Assembly: GCA_018433975.1 (NCBI GenBank)
Contig: JAHDQE010000034.1
Location: forward strand, 1-64,000
Length of the DNA stretch: 64,000 nt
Origin: Ornatilinea sp.
GTDB lineage: Bacteria; Chloroflexota; Anaerolineae; Anaerolineales; Anaerolineaceae
Direction of reading: 5' to 3'
This document shows, piece after piece, positions 8,573 through 17,055 of this stretch. The number at the start of each line of letters is the position of its first letter. Within the stretch, counting starts at the first letter, position 1. A model generated the notes under the pieces. That model searched no databases. It saw only the letters and a list, made by a program, of their open reading frames with translations, and had not been told where the DNA came from. The position numbers were made by a program, and so were the translations under genes.

Positions 8573-8955
8573 ACCAACCACTCACCATTTTCTTGAACAA
8601 CCCGGTATTTAAGTCCCTCCAGCGGAAGGCTTTGCTGCTCATTGTTATAAGTCGCCAGAATCTCACCCTGACAGGAAACCAGGGCATCCCCGTTATCTGT
8701 ATCGGATTGTTGGCATTCCACATTATTCAAAGATGCGCTGACACCTACAAAAGCATCAATTTCCATCACCGCTTGCTCTTCCCATTCTGCACAGGAAAGT
8801 GTTGACAGTTGGTCCACATTTTCAGAAACCATCGCTTTCAAATAAGCTTCTACAGCTTTGCCGGCCGGATCACCACCTGAACCGGTACAAGAAGCTAACA
8901 CAAGTAAGCCCAACACTGCCAGCAAAATAAAAATCCGCGTCTTCATCCCTTGCAT
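8557..8955 (-). CDS. small lipoprotein of unknown function
   Basis: A 132-residue lipoprotein with signal segment 8-21 and lipobox LASC (C23). The start at 8955 is chosen because AGGAGGAG lies 7-8 bases upstream; an earlier in-frame codon at 9000 has no such site. The mature part looks like a small alpha+beta domain resembling NTF2-like or DUF4878-type lipoproteins: AVEAYLKAM at the start, acidic middle, strand-rich end. That resemblance is only an impression. It is the first gene of the acylation operon and overlaps the microprotein gene, so it probably belongs to the same surface complex. Confidence 0.75.
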   Translation of the reverse strand: MQGMKTRIFILLAVLGLLVLASCTGSGGDPAGKAVEAYLKAMVSENVDQLSTLSCAEWEEQAVMEIDAFVGVSASLNNVECQQSDTDNGDALVSCQGEILATYNNEQQSLPLEGLKYRVVQENGEWLVCGYQ

Positions 8956-9339
8956 GATCCAACTCCTCCTAAATCTGCAGATACACAAACCCATTACCAA
9001 ATTTTAGCTGCGCTTACCCTGTTTGACAAAAGAATTTGTATTATCACACAAAATAAATTTAAGGTTCTCCGTCAGGGTTTTATTCCTGATTTTCACCTGC
9101 ATAATTCGATAATTTTCCACATTCCTCATTAGTTCAGGATACTTTCCAGTATTTCTCTTCCATTTAGAACGCGAGAATAACCACGATTTATTGTTTTTAA
9201 TTATAGCGCAGCTGTTATTCTCTTCTCATACCCAAAGCCAGCAAAATGTACGGAAAACGGCAGCACCTCAAAACATAGGGACAACAACCCCAGATGATTT
9301 TACCAAGTTATATCAGTTTATTAGGAAATCAGAAAAACA
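8956..9339. other. 384-base intergenic region holding the acylation-operon promoter
   Basis: No convincing gene is seen here. The region lies between the start of the small lipoprotein gene and the stop of the betaine-transporter permease, both on the minus strand. It contains the promoter at 9001-9029 and the AGGAGGAG ribosome-binding site at about 8961-8970. The part from 9040 to 9339 is AT-rich. I see no strong hairpin that would end transcription of the transporter operon. Confidence 0.6.
9001..9029 (-). promoter_or_regulatory. sigma-70-type promoter of the acylation operon
   Basis: On the minus strand, TTGTCA (9029-9024) is followed after exactly 17 bases by TAAAAT (9006-9001). Each hexamer differs from consensus at one position. 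Transcription would start near 8994, about 40 bases before the ATG at 8955, and run through the lipoprotein, microprotein, MBOAT, SGNH, ACP and ligase genes. Confidence 0.6.
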
Positions 9340-9987
9340 TCACAATGAATTACCCTCAACCGCCGCATGCAATTGAGGAGCAAATCGCACTTCAAGTTTC
9401 TTCACCCCATAGTTTATCATCCAGGCTAAAATCGCCACCAAAGAAGCTCCAAGGATTATTTTATCCGTCCGGCCAGCCTGCGCGATTCCATCAAACAGCA
9501 AAGTCCCCAATCCTCCTGCCCCAAATTTTGCACCGACAGCAGCAATCGCAACTGCGGCAACCGCAGCCACCCGGACTCCAGCCAGAATCACCGGTAGCGC
9601 CAGAGGAAGTTGAACACGGACGGCAATTTGAAAGCTATTCATCCCCATTCCACGAGCAGCTTCAATAATCGATTCGTCAATTCCATCCAGGCCAACCAGC
9701 GTATTCCGGGTCAAAATCACCTGACAATAAATAATTAACGCGGTAATTACGGATCGCTCATTGAGCCCAAACACAGGAATCAACAGAATAATGAGCGCGA
9801 TGCTCGGTATAGTATACAAAACCCCTAATACACCCAATACCGGCCCGATCAGCTTTCTCCGATAAGATAGGAACCATCCCAACGGCAGTGAAATCATAGC
9901 CGCAATGACCAGAGAGCTTGTTGTCAACCACACATGCTCGGCAAACAACCGTAAAACCACATCCGGATAGGCCAGTAAATACTTCAT
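9340..9987 (-). CDS. ABC transporter permease, glycine betaine/choline type
   Basis: A 215-residue inner-membrane permease with about five to six hydrophobic segments and the cytoplasmic loop ESIIEAARGMGMNSFQI (EAA motif), which contacts the ATPase. It resembles the OpuBB/OpuCB/YehW group of compatible-solute importers. Its ATG overlaps the ATPase gene stop by 4 bases, so the two are translated together. It is the second permease of the cluster; the other is at 12036-12755, as in Opu systems with two different permeases. Confidence 0.9.
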   Translation of the reverse strand: MKYLLAYPDVVLRLFAEHVWLTTSSLVIAAMISLPLGWFLSYRRKLIGPVLGVLGVLYTIPSIALIILLIPVFGLNERSVITALIIYCQVILTRNTLVGLDGIDESIIEAARGMGMNSFQIAVRVQLPLALPVILAGVRVAAVAAVAIAAVGAKFGAGGLGTLLFDGIAQAGRTDKIILGASLVAILAWMINYGVKKLEVRFAPQLHAAVEGNSL

Positions 9988-10949
9988 TCAAACTCCTCCA
10001 CACATCCCGCTCCCCGGATATGGTCTAAAGTAAGAATTCCGACTGGCTCACCATTTTCAACGACAACCGACTGTAAAACGTCAGGCCGCAAGAGGATCGA
10101 AAGCGCTTTCCTTAAATCATCGTCTGGCTGTAATCTGGGTACACCATCCCCAAATAAATAACCCTCTGGTATTTCTCCCATAACAGCTTCTACGCGCAGC
10201 AAGCTAATCTGCCGAATACGGTCATCAGCATCCAGCAGCTCACGGACAAAATCATTCTCAGGCTGGTTTAAGAGATCACAGGGAGAGGAATATTGTTCCA
10301 GCTTTCCTTGACGCAGGACGACGATCAAGTCGGCCAACCGAAGCGCTTCATCCACATCATGGGTTACAAATAAAACTGTTTTTTTCAATCGCTCCTGCAA
10401 TTCAAGCATTTCTTCCTGCAGGCTCGTCCGAGTGATCGCATCAATGGCTCCAAACGGCTCGTCCATCAGCATAACCTTAGGATCAGCTGCCAGTGCTCTG
10501 GCTAGGCCAACTCTTTGCTGCTGCCCCCCGGAAAGTTGAGCCGGATAACGTTTTCGAAATTCGCGCGGAAGATGAACGAGGTCCAATAATTCATCGATTC
10601 TTTCGTTGATGCGCGTTTTATCCCAGTTGAGCAATTCAGGAACAACTGCAACATTTTGCTCAATAGTCATATGTGGAAAAAGCCCAACCTGCTGAATAAC
10701 ATATCCAATTTGCCGTCTGAGTTCAGAAATCTCCATTTTCCGGATATCCACACCATCCAGAAGAATCGTCCCGGAAGTTGGCTCCAGAAGCCGGTTTACC
10801 ATTTTTAACAGCGTTGTTTTTCCACACCCAGAGGGTCCTAACAAAACCACAAAGCTCCCTCCCGGCACATCAAGGCTGATGTCATCTACGGCCGGGGTAG
10901 AAGCTCCCCCGTAACTCTTAGAGATGTGCTCAAATCGAATTCCATTCAT
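9984..10949 (-). CDS. ABC transporter ATPase, glycine betaine/choline type
   Basis: This gene encodes the nucleotide-binding subunit of the osmoprotectant-type importer. Visible motifs are Walker A GPSGCGKTT, signature LSGGQQQRVGLARAL, Walker B VMLMDEPFGAID and the switch His in VTHDVDEAL. After residue ~240 a short tail resembles a single CBS-like segment (DDDLRKALSILL), as found in OpuCA-type ATPases where it senses ionic strength. The start could be ATG 10949 or the in-frame TTG at 10955; the AAAGG site fits the TTG spacing slightly better. A terminator at 11051-11088 separates it from the binding-protein gene, and a weak promoter-like pair (TTGTTA, TATAGA) lies in between. Confidence 0.92.
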   Translation of the reverse strand: MNGIRFEHISKSYGGASTPAVDDISLDVPGGSFVVLLGPSGCGKTTLLKMVNRLLEPTSGTILLDGVDIRKMEISELRRQIGYVIQQVGLFPHMTIEQNVAVVPELLNWDKTRINERIDELLDLVHLPREFRKRYPAQLSGGQQQRVGLARALAADPKVMLMDEPFGAIDAITRTSLQEEMLELQERLKKTVLFVTHDVDEALRLADLIVVLRQGKLEQYSSPCDLLNQPENDFVRELLDADDRIRQISLLRVEAVMGEIPEGYLFGDGVPRLQPDDDLRKALSILLRPDVLQSVVVENGEPVGILTLDHIRGAGCVEEFE

Positions 10950-11050
10950 TAACAACGGGACCTTTTGAGATCTATAGATTCACTGCAAATTTAACAAGTG
11001 CTCTTTTGTAATCTTTTTACTTAAGAGTCTGACGCAACCATTAAAAAGTC

Positions 11051-11088
11051 AAACCCCGGAACTGCAGCTCCCCACAATTCCGGGGTTT
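11051..11088 (-). terminator. hairpin terminator between binding-protein and ATPase genes
   Basis: A perfect 11-bp inverted repeat (11051-11061 with 11078-11088, core CCCCGGAA/TTCCGGGG) begins 8 bases after the binding-protein stop. On the minus strand it is followed by GACTTTTT. It could end or attenuate transcription, making the binding protein more abundant than the downstream ATPase and permease. Confidence 0.7.
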
Positions 11089-11095
11089 TCTCATT

Positions 11096-12007
11096 TTACG
11101 GACTGATCAAACCTTCTTGTACAAGAAATTCCTTTGCGACATCCGCAGGTTCACGCTGGTTCCCACTGACTTCATAATTTAACCGTTGCATAACTTCATT
11201 GGTCAATTTTCCTGAAATCCCATTTAGAATTTCGGCAACTTTTGGATTCGCATCCAAAACATCGCCGCGGACTACCGGTGCAACCTGATAAGGCGGGAAT
11301 AGCCCTTGGTCATCTTGCAAAACAAGCAAATCAAACGCACTGATTTCACCATCCGTTCCAAAAGCGACTACAACATCCGCCTCACCTTCAAGTAAGGCTT
11401 GGTACCGCAAACCAGAATCAATTGCCTTATACTCCTTCAATTCAAAGTTGCCATATTTTGCCTGCAAGCCGGGTAGTCCATCTTCACGTTCTTCAAATTC
11501 CGGTGGACCCGCCATAACCAATTGATCCGCATTAGCCGCCATATCAGAAATTGTTTTAATCCCATATTGAGCAGCAACTTCTTTTGTCATCGCGAGGGCT
11601 TGGGTATTGTTCATCGGTGCAGGATCAAGCCAGACAAGGTTGTATTGCTCCTTGTAGGCATCGGCAACGGTCTGATAAACCTCTTGAGGATCGCTCATCA
11701 CATCCAGTTTGAGGACTGTCAGCAGCCCTGTCCCTGTATATTCAGGATAGAGATCAATCTCATCCGATTCCAATGCTGCCTGTGCAACCGGGGTACCGCC
11801 CAGGTTTAACTTTCTTTCAACCTTGTAACCGGCATCCTCAAGCGCCAGAGCATACATCTCCCCTAAAATAAATTGTTCCGTGAAATCTTTTGAACCTACC
11901 CGAAGGACGGTTTCTTTGGATCCGCCCCCGCAGGCAGTGAGCATCATTGAAGCCAAAATAAGAATTGAAATTGCCGCTACAAATTTGCGGGACTTTGTGA
12001 ATTCCAT
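11096..12007 (-). CDS. glycine betaine/choline-type substrate-binding lipoprotein
   Basis: A 303-residue solute-binding lipoprotein. The start at 12007 is favoured over a longer frame to 12127 because AGGAGGA precedes it and a clear signal segment with lipobox LTAC-GGGS follows. The mature sequence starts LRVGSKDFTEQFILGEMYA and contains LYPEYTGTGLL, a pattern typical of the OpuAC-like/QAT family that binds quaternary ammonium compounds. It starts 28 bases after the upstream permease stop. The exact ligand (betaine, carnitine, choline or another) cannot be decided. Confidence 0.92.
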   Translation of the reverse strand: MEFTKSRKFVAAISILILASMMLTACGGGSKETVLRVGSKDFTEQFILGEMYALALEDAGYKVERKLNLGGTPVAQAALESDEIDLYPEYTGTGLLTVLKLDVMSDPQEVYQTVADAYKEQYNLVWLDPAPMNNTQALAMTKEVAAQYGIKTISDMAANADQLVMAGPPEFEEREDGLPGLQAKYGNFELKEYKAIDSGLRYQALLEGEADVVVAFGTDGEISAFDLLVLQDDQGLFPPYQVAPVVRGDVLDANPKVAEILNGISGKLTNEVMQRLNYEVSGNQREPADVAKEFLVQEGLISP

Positions 12008-12035
12008 GGTTTTCCTCCTGTCTAAAAAATACAAA

Positions 12036-12755
12036 CTATCCAATTTCTGAACGATTTGTGCCGGGCGGCTCAACCACCTGTTGCAGTTTTGAAAGCCCGA
12101 CTTCCACGAGCAGAGTAAGCAAAGCAACCGGGATTGCTCCTACCAATAAAATCGCTTGATCGTATAAAGCAAAACCTCGGGTAATATAAATCCCTAAACC
12201 ACCGCTGCCTACAAAAGCAGCCAGCGTGGCGCTTGAAATCACTTCAACCGCAGCAGTCCGAATTCCGGCAACAATGACGGGCAACGCCAGCGGGAATTCA
12301 ATCCGAAACAAAACTTGTGGAGAGGTCATTCCCATACCGCGTGCGGCTTCCAGTACCGCAGCAGGCAAATTACGGAAAGCAGCATCTGTGTTAATAAGAA
12401 TTGGCGGGAGCGCAAGGACAACAAGCGCAGCAGACGCTGATGCCTTTGACAACCCCAAGAAAGGCACAACCAGAAACAAAACTGCCAGACTGGGCAAAAC
12501 ACGTAACGCATTGATGACATTCATAAAAGTTACCGAGGCAAATTTAGACCGTGAAGTCCAAACCCCTAACGGTGTAGAAATCAATAAGCCGGTCCCGAGA
12601 GCAATACCGACCAGGCCCAGATGGTCCGCGACCGCCTGGAAAAACTCCTTGGAATGACCTGCACCATATAACCAAACCTGATTTAACAATTCAACAAAAG
12701 AGGTTAGCAATTTATTGATCCAACTCCCCTTTATAAAAGACCGCGATATATTCAC
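12036..12755 (-). CDS. ABC transporter permease, glycine betaine/choline type
   Basis: The first permease of the importer, up to 239 residues, with membrane segments and the EAA loop VLEAARGMGMTSPQVLFRIE. The longest start is GTG at 12755 with only a weak ribosome-binding site. A TTG at 12710 lies just after the stop codon of the 43-residue frame 12712-12843 and may be the real, coupled start, giving 224 residues. Both starts leave the permease core intact. It is followed by the binding protein, ATPase and second permease genes. Confidence 0.87.
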   Translation of the reverse strand: MNISRSFIKGSWINKLLTSFVELLNQVWLYGAGHSKEFFQAVADHLGLVGIALGTGLLISTPLGVWTSRSKFASVTFMNVINALRVLPSLAVLFLVVPFLGLSKASASAALVVLALPPILINTDAAFRNLPAAVLEAARGMGMTSPQVLFRIEFPLALPVIVAGIRTAAVEVISSATLAAFVGSGGLGIYITRGFALYDQAILLVGAIPVALLTLLVEVGLSKLQQVVEPPGTNRSEIG

Positions 12756-12843
12756 GGGTCATCCAGACCTCATCCAAGGATATCCAGGGTAATGTCAGCT
12801 CATATCCTTGTCCGGGCTTTGGTTTAACCAACTCGGATTCCAT
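12712..12843 (-). CDS. 43-aa small open frame upstream of the betaine-type permease
   Basis: ATG 12843 is preceded by AAAGGTG at 3-5 bases, a good ribosome-binding site. The frame runs 43 codons to TAA at 12712. The peptide is soluble-looking, with KPGQGYELTLPWISLD near the start and EVWMTREYIAVFYKGE near the end. I do not recognise it. It overlaps the longest form of the permease gene in another frame and stops one base before a possible TTG start of the permease. It could be a leader peptide that couples translation, or a genuine small subunit. A -10-like TATAGT lies a few bases upstream. Confidence 0.45.
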   Translation of the reverse strand: MESELVKPKPGQGYELTLPWISLDEVWMTREYIAVFYKGELDQ

Positions 12844-13042
12844 TCACACCTTTCTCTATTTAGCACTATACGATCAAGACAATCTTTTAAGAGTATACAA
12901 TTCATTTGCATTTCTTTCCCAAAACCCTATACGCCATCCTTATACAGGCATCTTGCTTTGTAATTCAAGCCGGTAAACTGGCACGATATATGCACGCAAC
13001 ATGGATAAGTGAATTATGCTTACACATAAGGACATCTTCTCT

Positions 13043-15790
13043 ATGCTTCAATCCAGAATCAAGTTCGCGAGTCTTTTTTTAGGTATCATCCTGTTATTTT
13101 TATCATCTGGTTGCCAGCCAAATAATTTACCTCCTGCAAACAAGGACTTCGTCAGTACCTCGGAAATAAATAACGAGGATGAAGAAGTTATTAAAAAGGC
13201 ACTTCAACAGGCAATTTTTCAACAGGAGGAAGAAGTTATTGCATTTCTGATCTATGAAATTAAAATTGATCACATTGACTTCTCACGAGACGCTTCATTA
13301 GCATTAGTGTGGATCTCTTTTATTGACCCGGACAGTGGTGAAATCTTACCCGGAGAGCCGGCGCTGGCAATTGCCTCACGGCAAAACAACGAAGAGCAGG
13401 CCCCCTCCTGGAAAATCACTTTACAGACGGACTCTTCCTGGGCCGCCAAACTTTCACAGGTTCCCGAAGAATTGTTAAGTGCGGAAGAAAAAAACTGGTA
13501 CATGCCCAACATTCAGGACATTCCCAAAGATCACAAAGTTTACACTGGGTATAGGCTTCCTTGGGAAAACGGGCGCGCAATCCGTGTGTCCGGAAGTATT
13601 GGTCACGTGTTAACTTATAAATCTTGTCCTTCTACATGTCTATACGCATTTGATTTTGCGGACGGCACCATGTTCCCCGTTCTTGCCGCAAAAAGCGGCC
13701 GGGTAAAATATGCAGTCTGGAACTGGCCCAATGGCAATACCGAACATGCGAATTATCTGGTGCTCGAAGATGACACCACAACCCCAACTACTTTTCAAGT
13801 CTATTATCATCTGGCTCAGGACAGCATCCCTGAAGAATTCCGCGTCAAAGGTGCGGAAGTGCTCCAGGGAGAATTTGTTGGTCTGGCAGATGACACGGGC
13901 TACAGCACCAGCCACCATTTACACTTTCATGTCCACACAAACGCCACTTCCTCCTGGGGCACTTCGGTAGATATCGTCTTTGATGAAGTAGAGATCAACG
14001 GTGGACGACCTCGTACTTGCACTGAAGCCGCCAACTTCCCGGAGTATGGTGCCCAATGCCAATCCGGAAACTGGTTCACCTCTGAAAATGGAGACCGTGA
14101 ACGTCCAACCGGTATCATTACCCAACCGCTTCCCAATGAGACCATCACCACCCCCAAAGTCACCGTGCGCGGCTCCGGGAGTGATGACACCGGGATAAGC
14201 TATATTCAGGTCATGGCTACTTCCAATGGAGATTGGAAACCTGTTGGCCCGCTGCTAACGCAAACGCCTTTTACAACTCAAATCGATCTCTGCGAAGCAG
14301 GTATTCCAAATGGTCCCTTTTTTCTGTCCTTGCAATTGATGGATACCGCTGGAAAATTATCGGACGGCGTCCCCGGGTTGGTTCAACTTGAGAAAAAATT
14401 TTCTTGTCCTGATGATCCACCCATCTGCATTCCCGACGAAAATCAAATTGCCCTGTATTCCGAGCCCAATTATCATGGCACGTGCGTTTTGTTTGAAATC
14501 GGCGAATATGCCCGGTTGGCAAATTTTCAAGAAATCAATACCAATAACACCGATTCAATCCAGGTGGGCGCTAACGTAATGGCCGTTCTTTACACAGATA
14601 ACAACTGGGGCGGCAAAAAAGAAACCTTCATTGACCCAGATCCGGATTTATCCGACAACAAGATTGGCAGCAATCAGGCTTCCTCTTTAGCAGTAACTCT
14701 TCGCCCCAACATCCCTGCGCCTCCAACACTTAACTCCCCTGAATCATCGGATGGAGAACCCCTGGAAGAAAACGATCCAATTACACTCACCTGGGCGGCA
14801 GAAGGAAAAGATGTTACTTACCGCACCGAACTGAGTGGCCCCAACGATTGGAAAAAGTCGCTGGATTGGCAAACCGAAAAGAAATGGGAAGTAGGGACAC
14901 TTCCCCCCGGTGAATTTTTATGGACCGTGTGGGCACGGAATATTTCAGGCGAAAGTCAAAGCACACTCACTTTCACCATACAGGAACAAGATTTACCTTC
15001 TGTGACGGAAATGGTTCAGGAAGAAGACACATGGGATTCCACGTTCATCAAACTGCAATGGAAAGTACTGGAAGGCGAGAATGACCTCGATCATTTTGAG
15101 ATTCAAATGCGGAAAGACGGGAATCCATGGACAGATTGGGAAACTGAGCTGGATGCAAATACCCGGGAAATCCAATTCGTGGGCAAGCCCGGTTCCACCT
15201 ATGCATTCAGGATGCGAAGCGTAGACAAAGCCGGAAATCTGGAAGCCTTTCCTGAAAAAGCTGAGATCAAATTAAAAATGCCGCTCAACTGTATATCGGA
15301 TGAATTTGAAAACGAGGAATTGCCAGACAATTATTGGAGTGGCGCAGCCCAACTCGAACTCTCACACACGCAGGATCATAATCTGTGTGGTCAGCAGGAT
15401 ATCGACTGGATACGTTTTTCCGCGGAGAGTGGCTCATCTTACCATTTTTCAATTCAGCCCATTTCTCAAGGCATTTCTATTTCAGCTAGTCTGTTTGGAT
15501 TAGATCATGATTCAATTTTATCTGAAGCAAAATCTCCCCAACCGGAAGAAGTTGCTGAAATCGACTGGACCGCTCCAGATTCAGGTGTTTTCTACTTACA
15601 AGTAACAGCTTCTGACCCCGACTTATTCGGGACAGATACCCAATACCAGATCCGGGTAGATAGGACTGCACAGTTGCAGCCTACTACCTATCTTTGGAGC
15701 ACACTGCTTCTTCCCTTGATTTGGGCATTGGTAAAAATGTATTCTCGTTTCAAAGCCCGGTTTAACGCAGAAGACGAATTACCACTTTGA
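13043..15790 (+). CDS. M23-like, beta/gamma-crystallin and FnIII multidomain lipoprotein
   Basis: A 915-residue surface protein. The start at 13043 (AAGGACA about 9 bases before) is favoured over 13016 because the signal segment with lipobox SSGC then fits. Domains in order: M23-type peptidase fold about 180-300, with AFDFADG near 201 and HLHFHVH near 291; Ig-like 350-455; beta/gamma-crystallin-like 468-550 (IALYSEPNYHGTCV); two Ig/FnIII-like domains 555-745; a pre-peptidase C-terminal-like domain 750-880; a membrane segment 882-902; and a basic tail. The upstream His of the M23 metal site is not obvious, so activity is doubtful. It faces the transporter operon divergently and ends at a strong terminator. 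Confidence 0.8.
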   Translation: MLQSRIKFASLFLGIILLFLSSGCQPNNLPPANKDFVSTSEINNEDEEVIKKALQQAIFQQEEEVIAFLIYEIKIDHIDFSRDASLALVWISFIDPDSGEILPGEPALAIASRQNNEEQAPSWKITLQTDSSWAAKLSQVPEELLSAEEKNWYMPNIQDIPKDHKVYTGYRLPWENGRAIRVSGSIGHVLTYKSCPSTCLYAFDFADGTMFPVLAAKSGRVKYAVWNWPNGNTEHANYLVLEDDTTTPTTFQVYYHLAQDSIPEEFRVKGAEVLQGEFVGLADDTGYSTSHHLHFHVHTNATSSWGTSVDIVFDEVEINGGRPRTCTEAANFPEYGAQCQSGNWFTSENGDRERPTGIITQPLPNETITTPKVTVRGSGSDDTGISYIQVMATSNGDWKPVGPLLTQTPFTTQIDLCEAGIPNGPFFLSLQLMDTAGKLSDGVPGLVQLEKKFSCPDDPPICIPDENQIALYSEPNYHGTCVLFEIGEYARLANFQEINTNNTDSIQVGANVMAVLYTDNNWGGKKETFIDPDPDLSDNKIGSNQASSLAVTLRPNIPAPPTLNSPESSDGEPLEENDPITLTWAAEGKDVTYRTELSGPNDWKKSLDWQTEKKWEVGTLPPGEFLWTVWARNISGESQSTLTFTIQEQDLPSVTEMVQEEDTWDSTFIKLQWKVLEGENDLDHFEIQMRKDGNPWTDWETELDANTREIQFVGKPGSTYAFRMRSVDKAGNLEAFPEKAEIKLKMPLNCISDEFENEELPDNYWSGAAQLELSHTQDHNLCGQQDIDWIRFSAESGSSYHFSIQPISQGISISASLFGLDHDSILSEAKSPQPEEVAEIDWTAPDSGVFYLQVTASDPDLFGTDTQYQIRVDRTAQLQPTTYLWSTLLLPLIWALVKMYSRFKARFNAEDELPL

Positions 15791-15801
15791 GTTTCCGATA
15801 G

Positions 15802-15843
15802 ATCAAAGGATCTCTCAGCAGCGCGTATGAGAGATCCTTTGAT
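15802..15843 (+). terminator. strong intrinsic terminator
   Basis: A perfect 15-bp inverted repeat (15802-15816 with 15829-15843, ATCAAAGGATCTCTC and its complement) with a 12-base loop, followed by TTTTATT. It starts 12 bases after the stop of the M23-like gene and lies between convergent genes. The A-rich 5' arm could let it act in both directions. Confidence 0.88.
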
Positions 15844-15866
15844 TTTATTCCAACAAATCAAAAAAT

Positions 15867-16835
15867 TTATAGCTGTTGCTTTAAAAACGACAACCTTTCA
15901 AGATTCTGGTGTGCACCGCCCCCATCATGTTCATTAAATTCATAGATCCGGATTTCTTTCTCCCCTGCGTAATAATTGTAAGCTGCAAACACAGTGGAAG
16001 GCGGGCAGATATCATCCCGCAAACCCACCGAAAACAACGCTTTTGCATTCGCCCGCACGGCAAAATTCATCCCGTCAAAATAAGATAAAGTCTGAAAAAC
16101 TTGCTCCACCTTATCCCGATGAGAACGGCAGAAACGCACAATTTCATAATAAGGCATTGTATCAATCAATTGTGTGGCACGTCTGAAATAGCACAGGAAA
16201 GGGACATCCGGCAGACACAATTTTATGGTGGGCTCCAAACCGGCTGCAGCAAGGCTTAACCCGCCGCCCTGGCTCTTTCCGGTTACTGCAATTCGAGTTG
16301 GATCGACTTCCGGCAGCTGACTTGCCGCCTCTACCGCGCGGACTGCATCGATCATCAATCGACGATAATAATATGTTAGAGGATTAAGGATACCTTTTGT
16401 CATGAATCCGGAATATTGAGGGTAGCCGCCAACTTCATCTCTGTCCGGAGTATCACCGCTAAGTGAACTGCTCCCCTGCCCGCGAGTGTCCATTACAAAA
16501 TGGGCGTAACCCGCCGAAGCGTAAAGCAGCCATTCCGTTGGAAAACTCCTCCCTCCGCCATAACCGATGTATTCCACAACGCACGGTAATTTTTCATTTC
16601 TAGATTTCGGAAGCAGCAGCCATCCTTTAATGGGCTGGCCGGCATACCCGTTGAAAGTAACATCATAAGACTCAATCAACTTTAATCCAAAATCCATTTT
16701 TTTAAGTTGAAGCTCCAACGGGAATTTACGGGCATCTGAAAGGGTATCCTTCCAAAAAGAGTCGAAATCTGTTGGCTCTTCCCGCTGAGGGGAATAAGCT
16801 CTGAGTTCATCAAGTGGAAGATCAAAGTAAGACAT
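15867..16835 (-). CDS. acetyl xylan esterase / cephalosporin-C deacetylase family hydrolase
   Basis: A 322-residue alpha/beta hydrolase of the AXE1 (carbohydrate esterase 7) family, of normal length. The nucleophile elbow is [14 protein letters not shown] (Ser about 190), the acid is in GLRDDICPP, and the His is in [10 protein letters not shown]. The N-terminal [12 protein letters not shown] and DTRGQGSS motifs are also typical. It would remove acetyl groups from xylo-oligosaccharides or similar small esters in the cytoplasm, since no signal peptide is seen. It stands alone, with a divergent LarA-type gene upstream. Confidence 0.92.
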   Translation of the reverse strand: MSYFDLPLDELRAYSPQREEPTDFDSFWKDTLSDARKFPLELQLKKMDFGLKLIESYDVTFNGYAGQPIKGWLLLPKSRNEKLPCVVEYIGYGGGRSFPTEWLLYASAGYAHFVMDTRGQGSSSLSGDTPDRDEVGGYPQYSGFMTKGILNPLTYYYRRLMIDAVRAVEAASQLPEVDPTRIAVTGKSQGGGLSLAAAGLEPTIKLCLPDVPFLCYFRRATQLIDTMPYYEIVRFCRSHRDKVEQVFQTLSYFDGMNFAVRANAKALFSVGLRDDICPPSTVFAAYNYYAGEKEIRIYEFNEHDGGGAHQNLERLSFLKQQL

Positions 16836-17055
16836 ATTCTCTCCTGTTTCGATTCTGTTTTAAATTCACAAAATGCAATCTAAAAAGCATCGACAAACAA
16901 AAACACATCTCTTATAGTATATGCGAAGCCATGTTTTTATTTCTTCAGATTATTGGTGAGATCCGGGCAATTCAATGATAAAATCTTAGCCAGTTAAAAA
17001 CGATATTTCATAGACTGTCAGAATTTTACAAATACACGAAAAGCGTACACCATTC

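Noticed and set aside
15802-15843. 15-bp perfect inverted repeat as a possible mobile-element end
   Set aside because: The two arms are only 12 bases apart and followed by a T-run, with no transposase nearby; it is a terminator.
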